Positions 50,853 through 58,390 of a stretch of 64,000 nt of DNA are shown here, piece after piece (position 1 is the first letter of the stretch; each line of letters starts with the position of its first letter). This DNA is from Mycolicibacterium neoaurum. Lineage in GTDB: Bacteria; Actinomycetota; Actinomycetes; Mycobacteriales; Mycobacteriaceae. The stretch spans positions 248,001 to 312,000 of the forward strand of contig NZ_JAQIIX010000002.1 of NCBI RefSeq assembly GCF_036946495.1, given 5' to 3'. The notes under the pieces were generated by a model, which did not search any database, was not told where the DNA came from, and saw nothing but the letters and a program-made list of their open reading frames with translations. Both the position numbers and the translations under genes were made by a program.

Positions 50853-52166
50853 ATGTCTTCCCGCACAGTCCGGCTCACCGCAGCCGCCGCCATCACCGCA
50901 ACCGCAACACTTTTCGCCGCTCCCGCGGTGGCAGTGGCCGATCCGTTCGACGATGACGAGGGAACCGTTCAAGTCGACTCGCCGCCCGCGGAAGCCGCCG
51001 AGGAACCACAACAAGAGCCCGAACCGCAGCCGGAGCCGGAACCCGAGCCTGCCCCGGAGCCGGAGCCTGCTTCAGAGCCGGAGCCAGAACCCGCACCGGA
51101 ACCCGAGCCCGAGCCGCAACCGGAACCTGCGCTGGGCTCGGCTCCGGATTCTGAGCCGGACCAAACCGGTGAGACCGGTCCTCAGCAGGACGATCCCGGC
51201 GCTGCTCCCGACGCTCCCGGTGCTGACGCCGACACATCGACAGGCGCCGATGATCCGGCGTCCCCCGGGCAGGCGTCTGACGGTGACACCACCCCTGATG
51301 ACACCACCCCCGACATCGCCTCCCCTGATATCGCCGATATCGATGCCGGAGACCTGGAGACGGCATCACGTGCGGAGCCCGAATTCAGCGAGGCCACCGA
51401 AGCATCGGCGACACAGATCGAACAGCTACAAAGCCTCGTCGAGTCGGAATACCTCTCGGAGTCCAGTTCGGTCGTCACCCAATGGGACTCGTCCTGGGTT
51501 CAGTACACCCAGTGGTATCAACCGATGTTGATCAGTCCATACCGAACCCCGGTGACGATCGCCTACGTGGCAGACGGGCGGCCGTACATCACCGAGCTCG
51601 CGCCGCTGCGGCCGACGGTTCTCACCGTGCCGCAGGCGGGCGTGCACAGCTTCACCGCGGTGGTCAACGATCCGGCCGGCCGGGTGACAAACGTGTCGGT
51701 GGGTAGCTTCTCCGGTGGCGGCTACGTACCCGCACCCGGTCAACCGCCTCCCCCCAAGCCCGCCGTGCCGACAACCTACGAAAACGTGCTGGTGTCCTTC
51801 AAACTCGGCGACGCGTCGTACAAGCCTGTGGTCGTCAAGAAGGTGGTCGACCTCGGTGACGATCCGGCTCGGTCGCTGACCAAGGTGCTGCTCGATGAGG
51901 AGACACCGGCCTGGGGCACCTGGGGACCCACCGACTCCGGGCGACGCAGTTTCACCGTCTCGCTGACCGACCGCCTCCCCGGATTGAGCACACCGGGAAC
52001 CGACCTGCCGCCCGGCTACCGCCTGCAGGCCGAGGAACGCAGCACCGCGGAGAAGGCGGACTCGTCGACGCCGGTGCTCGCCTGGGTCGCTGCTGGACTC
52101 GGTGGCATCGCAGTGCTGGCCGTGATCGGCGCCGTGGTGAGCGCTCGGCGACGACGCCAGGGGTGA
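50853..52166 (+). CDS. exported Glu-Pro-repeat protein with C-terminal membrane anchor
   Basis: 437 residues. Signal peptide LTAAAAITATATLFAAPAVAVA (cleavage before Asp30), then about 45 residues of alternating Glu and Pro (about 51-93) and a further acidic Asp/Pro/Thr region to about 185. A folded part follows (TQWDSSWVQYTQWYQPMLIS onward, beta-rich, with a Pro-rich hinge). One C-terminal membrane helix (VLAWVAAGLGGIAVLAVIGAVVSA) is followed by RRRRQG. The (EP)n segment should be a stiff spacer through the cell wall, as in TonB or other EP-rich proteins. No enzyme motif. It lies 106 bases after the tandem-C39 gene and may be co-expressed. Confidence 0.75.
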   Translation: MSSRTVRLTAAAAITATATLFAAPAVAVADPFDDDEGTVQVDSPPAEAAEEPQQEPEPQPEPEPEPAPEPEPASEPEPEPAPEPEPEPQPEPALGSAPDSEPDQTGETGPQQDDPGAAPDAPGADADTSTGADDPASPGQASDGDTTPDDTTPDIASPDIADIDAGDLETASRAEPEFSEATEASATQIEQLQSLVESEYLSESSSVVTQWDSSWVQYTQWYQPMLISPYRTPVTIAYVADGRPYITELAPLRPTVLTVPQAGVHSFTAVVNDPAGRVTNVSVGSFSGGGYVPAPGQPPPPKPAVPTTYENVLVSFKLGDASYKPVVVKKVVDLGDDPARSLTKVLLDEETPAWGTWGPTDSGRRSFTVSLTDRLPGLSTPGTDLPPGYRLQAEERSTAEKADSSTPVLAWVAAGLGGIAVLAVIGAVVSARRRRQG

Positions 52167-52236
52167 TCGGAGGGCGTGCGAATTCGATTCACCAGCACCG
52201 AAAGGTAGTCCGTGTGGGGTGGAGCGATTCAGGGCG

Positions 52237-52266
52237 TTGACATGCAAGTGGCCGCTTGCATAACAT
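52237..52266 (+). promoter_or_regulatory. promoter with ArsR operator in the spacer
   Basis: TTGACA (52237-52242) and TAACAT (52261-52266) are separated by 18 bases that are filled by TGCAAG-N6-CTTGCA (52243-52260). Repressor bound there would block the polymerase completely. Transcription should begin about 52273-52274, at the GTG start codon, giving a leaderless mRNA. Confidence 0.82.
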
Positions 52267-52273
52267 TCGGTGG

Positions 52274-52579
52274 GTGGGTGATGTCTTCAAGGCACTGGCA
52301 GATCCCACACGCCGCACAATCCTCGACGAACTGACCGAACGCGACGGGCAGACCCTCTTCGAGATCTGCGCACGGCTGGCGTCCAAGCATGGACTCGGCT
52401 CGTCACGACAGGCGATTTCGCAGCATCTGGATGTCCTGGAAGAGGCCGGTCTGGTGAAGACCAGACGTGAAGGTCGTTACAAACTTCATGACCTCGACAC
52501 AACTCCGCTCATAACGATCGTCGAGCGATGGCTCGACAAGCCCGATACCCGTTCGACAGCACGGAAAGGATCACCGTGA
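52274..52579 (+). CDS. ArsR-family transcriptional repressor
   Basis: About 101 residues, one winged helix-turn-helix domain: VFKALADPTRRTILDELTERDGQ, then ARLASKHGLGSSRQAISQHLDVLEEAGLVKTRREGRYKLH. No cysteine cluster for a metal is visible, so it belongs with the SdpR/YczG-like members that precede a glyoxalase-fold or SRPBCC gene. The GTG at 52274 is chosen because it matches the predicted transcription start. A TTG 18 bases upstream would lie inside the operator. It overlaps the VOC gene by GTGA, making a two-gene autoregulated operon. Confidence 0.87.
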   Translation: MGDVFKALADPTRRTILDELTERDGQTLFEICARLASKHGLGSSRQAISQHLDVLEEAGLVKTRREGRYKLHDLDTTPLITIVERWLDKPDTRSTARKGSP

Positions 52580-52962
52580 GAATCACATTGGCCAGCGTTT
52601 TCGTAGACGATCAGGACAAGGCGCTGCGGTTCTACACCGAAGTCCTCGGATTCCGACCGAAACACGATGTGCCGATGGGTGACCACCGCTGGATCACCGT
52701 GGTGTCGCCGGAGGATGAGGGCGGCACCGAACTCGTCCTCGAACCCGACGAACACCCTGCGGTTCGGCCGTTCAAGGAGGCTCTGGCCGCCGACGGCATC
52801 CCGTTCACGGCATTCGCCGTCGACGACGTCCATGCCGAGCACCACCGGCTGAGCGAGATGGGCGTGTCGTTCACCCAAGAACCGGTGAGCATGGGGCCGG
52901 TCACCACGGCCGTGCTCGACGACACCTGCGGCAACCTCATCCAGATCCAGCAGACCGCCTGA
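52576..52962 (+). CDS. VOC-superfamily (glyoxalase-like) protein
   Basis: 128 residues with the paired beta-alpha-beta-beta-beta modules of the VOC fold: RITLASVFVDDQDKALRFYTEVLGF and FAVDDVHAEHHRLSEMGVSF, ending in LDDTCGNLIQIQQ. The residue at the usual first metal position is not a His (the protein starts RITLAS), so metal use is uncertain. The role could be sequestering or transforming a small toxic compound. The ArsR gene upstream is its regulator. Confidence 0.87.
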   Translation: MRITLASVFVDDQDKALRFYTEVLGFRPKHDVPMGDHRWITVVSPEDEGGTELVLEPDEHPAVRPFKEALAADGIPFTAFAVDDVHAEHHRLSEMGVSFTQEPVSMGPVTTAVLDDTCGNLIQIQQTA

Positions 52963-52982
52963 ACCTGTCACGGGCATACCCC

Positions 52983-53822
52983 TCAGTCGGGGAAGTCCGC
53001 GCTGCGCGAGAGGGTCTCGTTCACACGCAGTTCGGCCAGGGTCTGCTCCAGCTCATCGATCACCGCGTCGTATCCGCCGTTGCCCAGCACCAGACGCCGA
53101 GGCGGCGGGTCCTGAGCCATTGCAGCGATCACCGCACGGGCACCGCGGTGCGGATCACCGGGCTGAACACCATCCATCTCGACGAAGGTTGCACGGACCT
53201 GCTCGAGCATGTCGTGATACTCCGAAATCGGTTCGGTGATCGGCTCGTTGGCGAAACCGGAGTAAGCGTTCGTGCGAAAGGCGCCCGGTTCCACCGCCAA
53301 CACCGAGATGCCCTGCCCGGCGACCTCGACACGCAGCGCATCGGTGACGGCCTCGACGGCGAACTTCGTCGCGCTGTAGTAGCCGAAACCGGGTGCCGAC
53401 ACCAGCCCTGCCACCGAGGAGACATTGACGATCCAGCCCTTTCCGCGGGCACGCATCCCGGGCAGCACAGCACGCGTCACTAACAGCACCGCAAAGAAGT
53501 TCAGTTCGAACATCCCCCGCACGGCGGACTCGTCCATACCCTCGATCGATCCGTACCAACCGCGGCCGGCATTGTTGACCAACACATCGATACCACCGAA
53601 CCGCTCCTCGGCGGCCTGCACCGCGCGCCGCACCTGCGTGGCATCGGTGAGTTCCAGCGGGACCACGAGAACCCGATCGCCATGACGATCGGCCCAGTCG
53701 GCCAGCTCCTGCGGGCGCCGGGACGTGATCGTCACGCGGTCCCCCGCTTCCAGCGCCGCCTCGGCGAACGCCATCCCGAAGTTACCGGGCGTCCCGCCGG
53801 TGATGAACCATCGCCTGCTCAT
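52983..53822 (-). CDS. short-chain dehydrogenase/reductase
   Basis: 279 residues. The cofactor loop reads ITGGTPGNFGMAFAEAAL, a looser form of TGxxxGxG; the rest is typical: VNNAGRGWYG, NVSSVAGLVSAPGFGYYSATKFAVEAV with the Tyr-Lys pair, and VLAVEPGAFRT. It overlaps the SnoaL-like gene by four bases, and both face a MerR gene across paired MerR-type operators. Substrate unknown; it might reduce an aldehyde or ketone that the MerR protein senses. Confidence 0.9.
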   Translation of the reverse strand: MSRRWFITGGTPGNFGMAFAEAALEAGDRVTITSRRPQELADWADRHGDRVLVVPLELTDATQVRRAVQAAEERFGGIDVLVNNAGRGWYGSIEGMDESAVRGMFELNFFAVLLVTRAVLPGMRARGKGWIVNVSSVAGLVSAPGFGYYSATKFAVEAVTDALRVEVAGQGISVLAVEPGAFRTNAYSGFANEPITEPISEYHDMLEQVRATFVEMDGVQPGDPHRGARAVIAAMAQDPPPRRLVLGNGGYDAVIDELEQTLAELRVNETLSRSADFPD

Positions 53823-54160
53823 GCCTCACACACCAATCGGCTGATCGACTCGCCGTCCACGGTGAAACGGAAGTGCAGGTCGACTACCCCGCCGGGGAAA
53901 TCGCCCTCCAGATGCTGAATCACGTCAACACCGTTGTCGGTCATGGTCGCCCCGACGAACTCCGCGGTGTAGGTGAACTCACCGGCCGACGCGGCCAGCC
54001 AGGCACCGATCTCATCGCGGCCCGTGTAGTCGCGGCCCTCGTCGGTCACCACGGCGTCGGCGGTGAAGGTGGCGACTGCTCGGCCGTCCTCCGGCGTGGC
54101 GTGGGTGGTCATGAACGTTCTTACAGGGTCTGGGAGCGCGTTCCATTCGATTGTGGTCAT
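53819..54160 (-). CDS. SnoaL-like (NTF2-fold) protein
   Basis: 113 residues of the NTF2/SnoaL fold: PDPVRTFMTTHATPEDGRAVATFTADAVVTDEGRDYTGRDEIGAWL, then strand segments ending in DLHFRFTVDGESISRLV. Members are small hydrolases, isomerases or ligand-binding proteins. It is the first gene of the minus-strand pair with the SDR gene (ATGA overlap), opposite the MerR gene, and its promoter carries a MerR-type dyad. Confidence 0.85.
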   Translation of the reverse strand: MTTIEWNALPDPVRTFMTTHATPEDGRAVATFTADAVVTDEGRDYTGRDEIGAWLAASAGEFTYTAEFVGATMTDNGVDVIQHLEGDFPGGVVDLHFRFTVDGESISRLVCEA

Positions 54161-54176
54161 GGCACCACCGTCGGGC

Positions 54177-54250
54177 TTCCCGTTAGGGGAAAGTCAAGCC
54201 CTTGCCGATAGCGCACCGCGGTCTTGACCTTGCCCTAGGGGCAACCTTCA
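54177..54250. promoter_or_regulatory. paired divergent MerR-type promoters/operators
   Basis: Plus strand: TTGACC (54224-54229), dyad TTGCCC-TAG-GGGCAA (54230-54244), then CAAGAT, with a 19-base spacer as in MerR-controlled promoters. Minus strand: TTGACT (complement of 54192-54197) followed by a dyad TTCCC-N5-GGGAA (54177-54191) and the start of the SnoaL-like gene. Both directions are probably controlled by the MerR protein encoded on the plus strand. Confidence 0.75.
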
Positions 54251-54298
54251 AGATGGCCTTGTCCGCCATCTGGGCGGCCGACGATAGAGGAGGACGCT

Positions 54299-55126
54299 GT
54301 GGGCGCACAGGTCTCGATCGGTGACTTCGCGGTGATGACCAGTCTGAGCAGGAAGGCGCTTCGCCACTATCACGACATCGGGATCCTCGAACCCGCCCAC
54401 ATCGACCCCTACACCGGCTACCGCTTCTACGACACCAGCCAGGTCGATCACGCGCACATCATCCGCCGATTCCGATCCCTGGGCATGTCCATTCCCGATA
54501 TCAAGGCGCTGTTGAGCACCGAGGATGCCATCGCCCGCACCGAGATCATCACCACCCATCTCGAGCAGATGGAAGCGCAACTGCAGCAGACCCGGGACAC
54601 CGTCGGTGCGCTACGTGAATTGCTCTCCCCCGTAAAGCCTCCGGCCGAGGTCGCCGTGCGCCAGGAGTCACCGCTCGCTGTGTGGTCGGTCGGCGGCACC
54701 ATCGATGTCTCCGATATCGATGAGTGGTTCTCGGCATCGCTGCAGCAACTGCGAACGGCCGTCGCCGAGGCCGTGGGCGAACCGATTGCGGTAAGCCCGG
54801 GCGGGCTCTATGACCGAGCACTGTTCCTCGAACAGCGTGGCAGTGCAACGATGTTCGTGCCCGCACCACCATCAGCGCAGCCTCCTGCCGGTATCGACGC
54901 CACGACCCTGCCGAAGTCTGAGTTCGCGGTGCTGACCCATCAGGGCGGTCACGACGGCATCGACCGCAGTTACGCCGCGCTGGGAATCTATGTCAACGAG
55001 CACCTGATCAGCAGCCAGGGACCGATCCGCGAGCACTACATCGGCAGCACCCTGGCAGATCCGACAGCGTTCACGGCCACCGAGATATGTTGGCCGATCT
55101 TCCGCACCACCGCGGCGACGGACTGA
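54299..55126 (+). CDS. MerR-family regulator with GyrI/effector-binding domain (BmrR-like)
   Basis: 275 residues. MerR DNA-binding domain at the N-terminus (SIGDFAVMTSLSRKALRHYHDIGILEPAHIDPYTGYRFYD), a coiled-coil helix (residues about 80-105), and a C-terminal domain (from about 115) of the GyrI-like ligand-binding type, which ends with TEICWPIF, matching the conserved Glu-Xaa-Xaa-Xaa-Pro of BmrR-like proteins. This indicates a sensor of small hydrophobic or cationic compounds. GTG start after GAGGAGG. It should activate the divergent SnoaL/SDR operon and itself. Confidence 0.88.
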   Translation: MGAQVSIGDFAVMTSLSRKALRHYHDIGILEPAHIDPYTGYRFYDTSQVDHAHIIRRFRSLGMSIPDIKALLSTEDAIARTEIITTHLEQMEAQLQQTRDTVGALRELLSPVKPPAEVAVRQESPLAVWSVGGTIDVSDIDEWFSASLQQLRTAVAEAVGEPIAVSPGGLYDRALFLEQRGSATMFVPAPPSAQPPAGIDATTLPKSEFAVLTHQGGHDGIDRSYAALGIYVNEHLISSQGPIREHYIGSTLADPTAFTATEICWPIFRTTAATD

Positions 55127-55170
55127 CGGCAGTCATGACCGTAGGCTTTGGGATGGGGAGCCAGAACGTT

Positions 55171-55842
55171 TCAGCCAGATTCTGACCGATACAAACGCAG
55201 GCACGGATCCACGTAATCGACACTGCGCCCAAGTGCGGCGAGTTCGGTAGGGGTGCCCACCACCGCCAGTTCGTCGAACTCGGGCTCGTCGCAGTTTCTG
55301 ACGAAGTCGCGCACATCGGCCAACTCGCGAACGTCCAAATCGGCGGCCCGGAAGCACACGCCCACATTGTGATGGTCGCCGCGGCACACGGCCCACAACT
55401 TCAGGGTTCGGGGCTCCCGCCACAGCCCGGTTTCTTCCAGCAGTTCGCGCGAAGCCTCGGTCGCGAGATGGTCGATATCCAGTGGCGTGCCTGACGGCGG
55501 CGGTGTCACAGAGCCTCCGGGAAACTGCCAGCGCCCCGCTTTAGCCGTGAGTGGGCCGGCTCGCCCAACAAGCACCATTCGCCCTGGCGCGGGCACGAGG
55601 ACAGTCACGAAAAGTGTGGAGATGCGATGCCCAAACCTTCTCAGCGCCAGCGATCGGTAGGTGCTGGGCGACCACCACACAACCATCCGACTCGATACGG
55701 CGTCGAACGAGCAGCGATCAACCAACACCAGCGGACCGTCGAACAGTCCCGGATTCTGGTGCGTGGCGGCGGCGAATAAGCGAATCGCCGCCTGCGTCTC
55801 CTCATGGGTCACGCGCGGACCATCGCCTCTTTCGAACCGCAA
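55171..55842 (-). CDS. Nudix hydrolase
   Basis: 223 residues. The Nudix helix reads EASRELLEETGLW, with the preceding GRWQFPGGSVTP turn; the first acidic position of the box is less standard because of the inserted TPPPSGTPLDIDHLA stretch. The N-terminal 80 residues are an added domain of no known type. Such enzymes hydrolyse nucleoside diphosphates linked to another group. It lies 79 bases after an unknown gene on the same strand. The start is weakly supported, without a clear ribosome-binding site. Confidence 0.72.
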   Translation of the reverse strand: MRFERGDGPRVTHEETQAAIRLFAAATHQNPGLFDGPLVLVDRCSFDAVSSRMVVWWSPSTYRSLALRRFGHRISTLFVTVLVPAPGRMVLVGRAGPLTAKAGRWQFPGGSVTPPPSGTPLDIDHLATEASRELLEETGLWREPRTLKLWAVCRGDHHNVGVCFRAADLDVRELADVRDFVRNCDEPEFDELAVVGTPTELAALGRSVDYVDPCLRLYRSESG

Positions 55843-55921
55843 GTCGGATGGCTGCCCGATCCAGACGCGATCATCGCCGATCAGCGAACCTCCTCGGGGT
55901 CAGCATCCACGGCAATCGCTT

Positions 55922-56305
55922 TCAGAAATGACGAGGACGTACGACGATCTGAACGTCATCGTCGTACAGGATCAATCCAGGATCGTCCGCCTGCCGCAGT
56001 CTCCACGCGACGTCGTACCGGTCGAGGAGTGCCAAGTATCCCGGGACTCTCTCAAGCACGTCTCTGGCACCGGCCTTGAACCAGCACGCGGTCACTGGGT
56101 TGAGAGCACGGTCGAACAGCGTCGGATCAATTGTCGCCGGGTCGTGGTAGGCGGTATTGAGCCAGTCGTTGTTTTCTCGCCACCAAGCTCGGTCGCGGGC
56201 ACTTAGTCGGTGTGACCTCGCCAGTCCGTTCGCCAGCCCGAAAATCCCGGTGTGGTTGCCGCAACTGTTCGCCACCGCCGATTCATAGCGAAGATAGAGT
56301 GACAT
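55922..56305 (-). CDS. hypothetical protein, 127 residues
   Basis: I do not recognise a family. The protein opens MSLYLRYESAVANSCGNHTG, has many Arg, Trp and Asp residues (ARDRAWWRENNDWLNTAYHD) and ends DDVQIVVRPRHF; it is probably a soluble cytoplasmic protein. A start at 56305 is supported by GGAAGG about nine bases upstream; a Met 22 codons earlier is the alternative. It precedes the Nudix gene on the same strand and the two may be one transcript. Codon use looks less G/C-biased than in the core genes. Confidence 0.6.
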   Translation of the reverse strand: MSLYLRYESAVANSCGNHTGIFGLANGLARSHRLSARDRAWWRENNDWLNTAYHDPATIDPTLFDRALNPVTACWFKAGARDVLERVPGYLALLDRYDVAWRLRQADDPGLILYDDDVQIVVRPRHF

Positions 56306-56444
56306 CGCTTGGACCTTCCTGCTGGTCGGTGCGGCCTGGCAAAGTCTGAAAAGCTCTCGCGTCGAGATCAATTCGCTAAATCTCGTGCAGTCATGCTAAG
56401 GCAAACGGCACCGATCATTATCGGTGATCCATACTGACCATGCG

Positions 56445-57368
56445 ATGCAACGAAGACCGAATACTCCGAACGGCGATTACAGCACTCCGCCGCGTCCGGT
56501 CGACGTGACCGGACTCGTTCCTGACCTCGCGCGGTTCGCTCGCCCCGCAACCCGACTGCATCCCCGCCCCGCAGCGCCGACGGCACAACAGAATTCGATA
56601 GGCGGCCCGATGCTGTGGCCATGCGCGGAGCCATGGCCGACGTGCACAACCCCCTACTTCCACTGGGATCTCGACACCCTCGGGTCCGCGCCCGACGAGC
56701 AGCACCCACACACTGGCCCCAACTCCCTGATTCCCGTGTTACAGCTGTTCGCCTCGGACGCACCGACCATTCGTTTTCCCGACGGCGCCGACCTGCTGCA
56801 ATTGCTCTGGTGTCCGGTGATCCATGCGCACTTGCCCGGCCAGCCCGACGCCTATGCTCCCGCGGTCACGCTCCTGTGGCGCAACTCGGCGGCGCTGTCC
56901 GCTGTCGCAGCCACTCCGGCACCACCCGTCGATTTCGAACCAGAATGCACACCTCGCCCGTGTGCACTGCATCCCGAGGTGGTGCCCGAGTATCCGCTGG
57001 ACCTCCCAGACGCGCTGTGGGATCGGATAGGGACGATAGACGACGCAGGATGGGGACTCGATCTGAACTATGCAGACGACTTGTCGGTGGCACCGGGTTG
57101 CAAGGTAGGTGGCTGGCCGAAGTGGCACGCCATGGATCCATATGCCATGCCGTGCCCGGACTGCGGTACCCCTCGTGAGCTTCTCGTCTGCCTCGACACC
57201 TACGAACGAGGACATGGCGCAAGGACGTGGAGCGTTCAAGATGGTCTCGGATCGGACATCGACTCGGACCAACCGACGGGGTTGGTGGTCGGCCGCGGCG
57301 GTGATGTGCAGATCTTCAGCTGCGCCGAAGATCCCCGCCATCCGATTCACGTTCTTGTGCAGGGATGA
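56445..57368 (+). CDS. DUF1963/YwqG-like protein (putative)
   Basis: About 307 residues. A Pro-rich start leads to FPDGADLLQLLWCPVIHAH, LDLPDALWDRIG, GCKVGGWPKWHAMDPYAMPCPDCGTPRELLVCLD, segments that resemble YwqG/DUF1963 proteins (a surface-repeat fold with the G-G-W-P motif). A zinc-ribbon-like CPDC and later Cys are seen. The function is unknown. No good ribosome-binding site is found; the GTG at 56424 is also possible. It lies just before tRNA-Leu on the opposite strand and has weaker G/C bias, so it may be a late acquisition. Confidence 0.6.
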   Translation: MQRRPNTPNGDYSTPPRPVDVTGLVPDLARFARPATRLHPRPAAPTAQQNSIGGPMLWPCAEPWPTCTTPYFHWDLDTLGSAPDEQHPHTGPNSLIPVLQLFASDAPTIRFPDGADLLQLLWCPVIHAHLPGQPDAYAPAVTLLWRNSAALSAVAATPAPPVDFEPECTPRPCALHPEVVPEYPLDLPDALWDRIGTIDDAGWGLDLNYADDLSVAPGCKVGGWPKWHAMDPYAMPCPDCGTPRELLVCLDTYERGHGARTWSVQDGLGSDIDSDQPTGLVVGRGGDVQIFSCAEDPRHPIHVLVQG

Positions 57369-57432
57369 GCGCCCCAACCGATTTGGTTCGCGAAGGTGCC
57401 GACTTGCCAACGGAGTCGACGAATTCACTCAC

Positions 57433-57517
57433 TGGTGCGCGAGGGGGGACTCGAACCCCCACGTCCGAAGACAATGGCACCTAAAGCCATCACGTATGCC
57501 AATTTCGTCACTCGCGC
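57433..57517 (-). tRNA. tRNA-Leu (TAG anticodon)
   Basis: Read on the minus strand: acceptor stem GCGCGAG/CTCGCGC, followed by ACCA encoded at the 3' end. The anticodon arm ATGGC-TTTAGGT-GCCAT has TAG at 57483-57481. A long variable arm (class II) and the T-arm GGGGGTTCGAGTCCCCC complete the 85-nt tRNA. Confidence 0.96.
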
Positions 57518-57603
57518 TCTGACGGTCAGACTACCGCCTCCCGTCCGAACGATGTTGTCAGAGGTCTGCCCTAGCGTCGGTGTCAACGAGGGAGGTCTCG
57601 ACG

Positions 57604-58365
57604 ATGCACACGCAGGACGACTTCACACGAGTCAGACGGCTCATCGATGCGGGCTTGAACGACTGTGCGATCTCCAGACAGACCGGCATCCCCCGTCGCA
57701 CCGTATGCGACTGGCGCCGCGGCAAGAGCGCGGTGATGCCGCGGTCGACGTGCCGCTACCACGACTACAGCGTGCTTCCGTCCGATGCGTACAGCTATCT
57801 GTTGGGGTTGTATCTGGGCGACGGCTACATCAACCGTTCCCGTTACCTGTTCCGGCTGCGGGTGACCCTCGACAAAAAGTATCCGGGGATCATCGAGGGT
57901 TGCCGGGACGCGATCGACAAGATCATGCTCGGCCAGCATGCGACGGTGTTTCCTCGGGTCACCGGCTGCGTCGATGTATCGCTGTACTCGAAGCACTGGC
58001 CGTGCATCTTCCCGCAGCACGGACCCGGGCCGAAACACCTTCGTCCGATCGTCCTGGAGCCGTGGCAACAGGCCCATGTCGACGCCGCCACCGAGGAGTT
58101 CGTCCGTGGCCTCATCCACAGCGACGGGTGTCGGGTGGTCGCCAACGATCGCGGGGTCGCCAGCATCCGCTATCACTTCACCAACCACTCGACCGATATC
58201 CGTAACCTCTTCTGCGCGGCCCTCGATCGGCTCGGCATCCCGTGGACCCAGAACAGTCGCTACGTCATCGCCGAGCCGAACCCCGGGTCGCTGCGCTCCT
58301 GCCCGCCGATCCATCGCAAGGCGGCGACGGCACGACTCGACCAGTTCATCGGGCCCAAGACCTGA
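57604..58365 (+). CDS. free-standing LAGLIDADG homing-endonuclease-like protein with HTH
   Basis: 253 residues. The N-terminus is a helix-turn-helix (RRLIDAGLNDCAISRQTGIP, RRTVCDWRRG). Two LAGLIDADG-type helices follow: YLLGLYLGDGY (about 65-75) and FVRGLIHSDG (about 166-175), each with the catalytic-type Asp. The two motifs in one chain make a pseudo-dimer. No self-splicing intron or intein frame surrounds it. It is placed divergently from tRNA-Leu. GAGGGAGGT upstream supports the ATG at 57604. It could be a mobile endonuclease or a domesticated DNA-binding protein like WhiA. Confidence 0.78.
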   Translation: MHTQDDFTRVRRLIDAGLNDCAISRQTGIPRRTVCDWRRGKSAVMPRSTCRYHDYSVLPSDAYSYLLGLYLGDGYINRSRYLFRLRVTLDKKYPGIIEGCRDAIDKIMLGQHATVFPRVTGCVDVSLYSKHWPCIFPQHGPGPKHLRPIVLEPWQQAHVDAATEEFVRGLIHSDGCRVVANDRGVASIRYHFTNHSTDIRNLFCAALDRLGIPWTQNSRYVIAEPNPGSLRSCPPIHRKAATARLDQFIGPKT

Positions 58366-58390
58366 AATCGACGGGCGGTAAAGTTGAGCT

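Noticed and set aside
50991..51140. Repetitive DNA considered as a CRISPR array or minisatellite
   Set aside because: The repeats are codons for Glu-Pro within one frame, with no spacer structure.
57604..58365. Intein or group I intron containing the LAGLIDADG protein
   Set aside because: The gene has its own ribosome-binding site and start, and no split host gene or splice-junction residues flank it.
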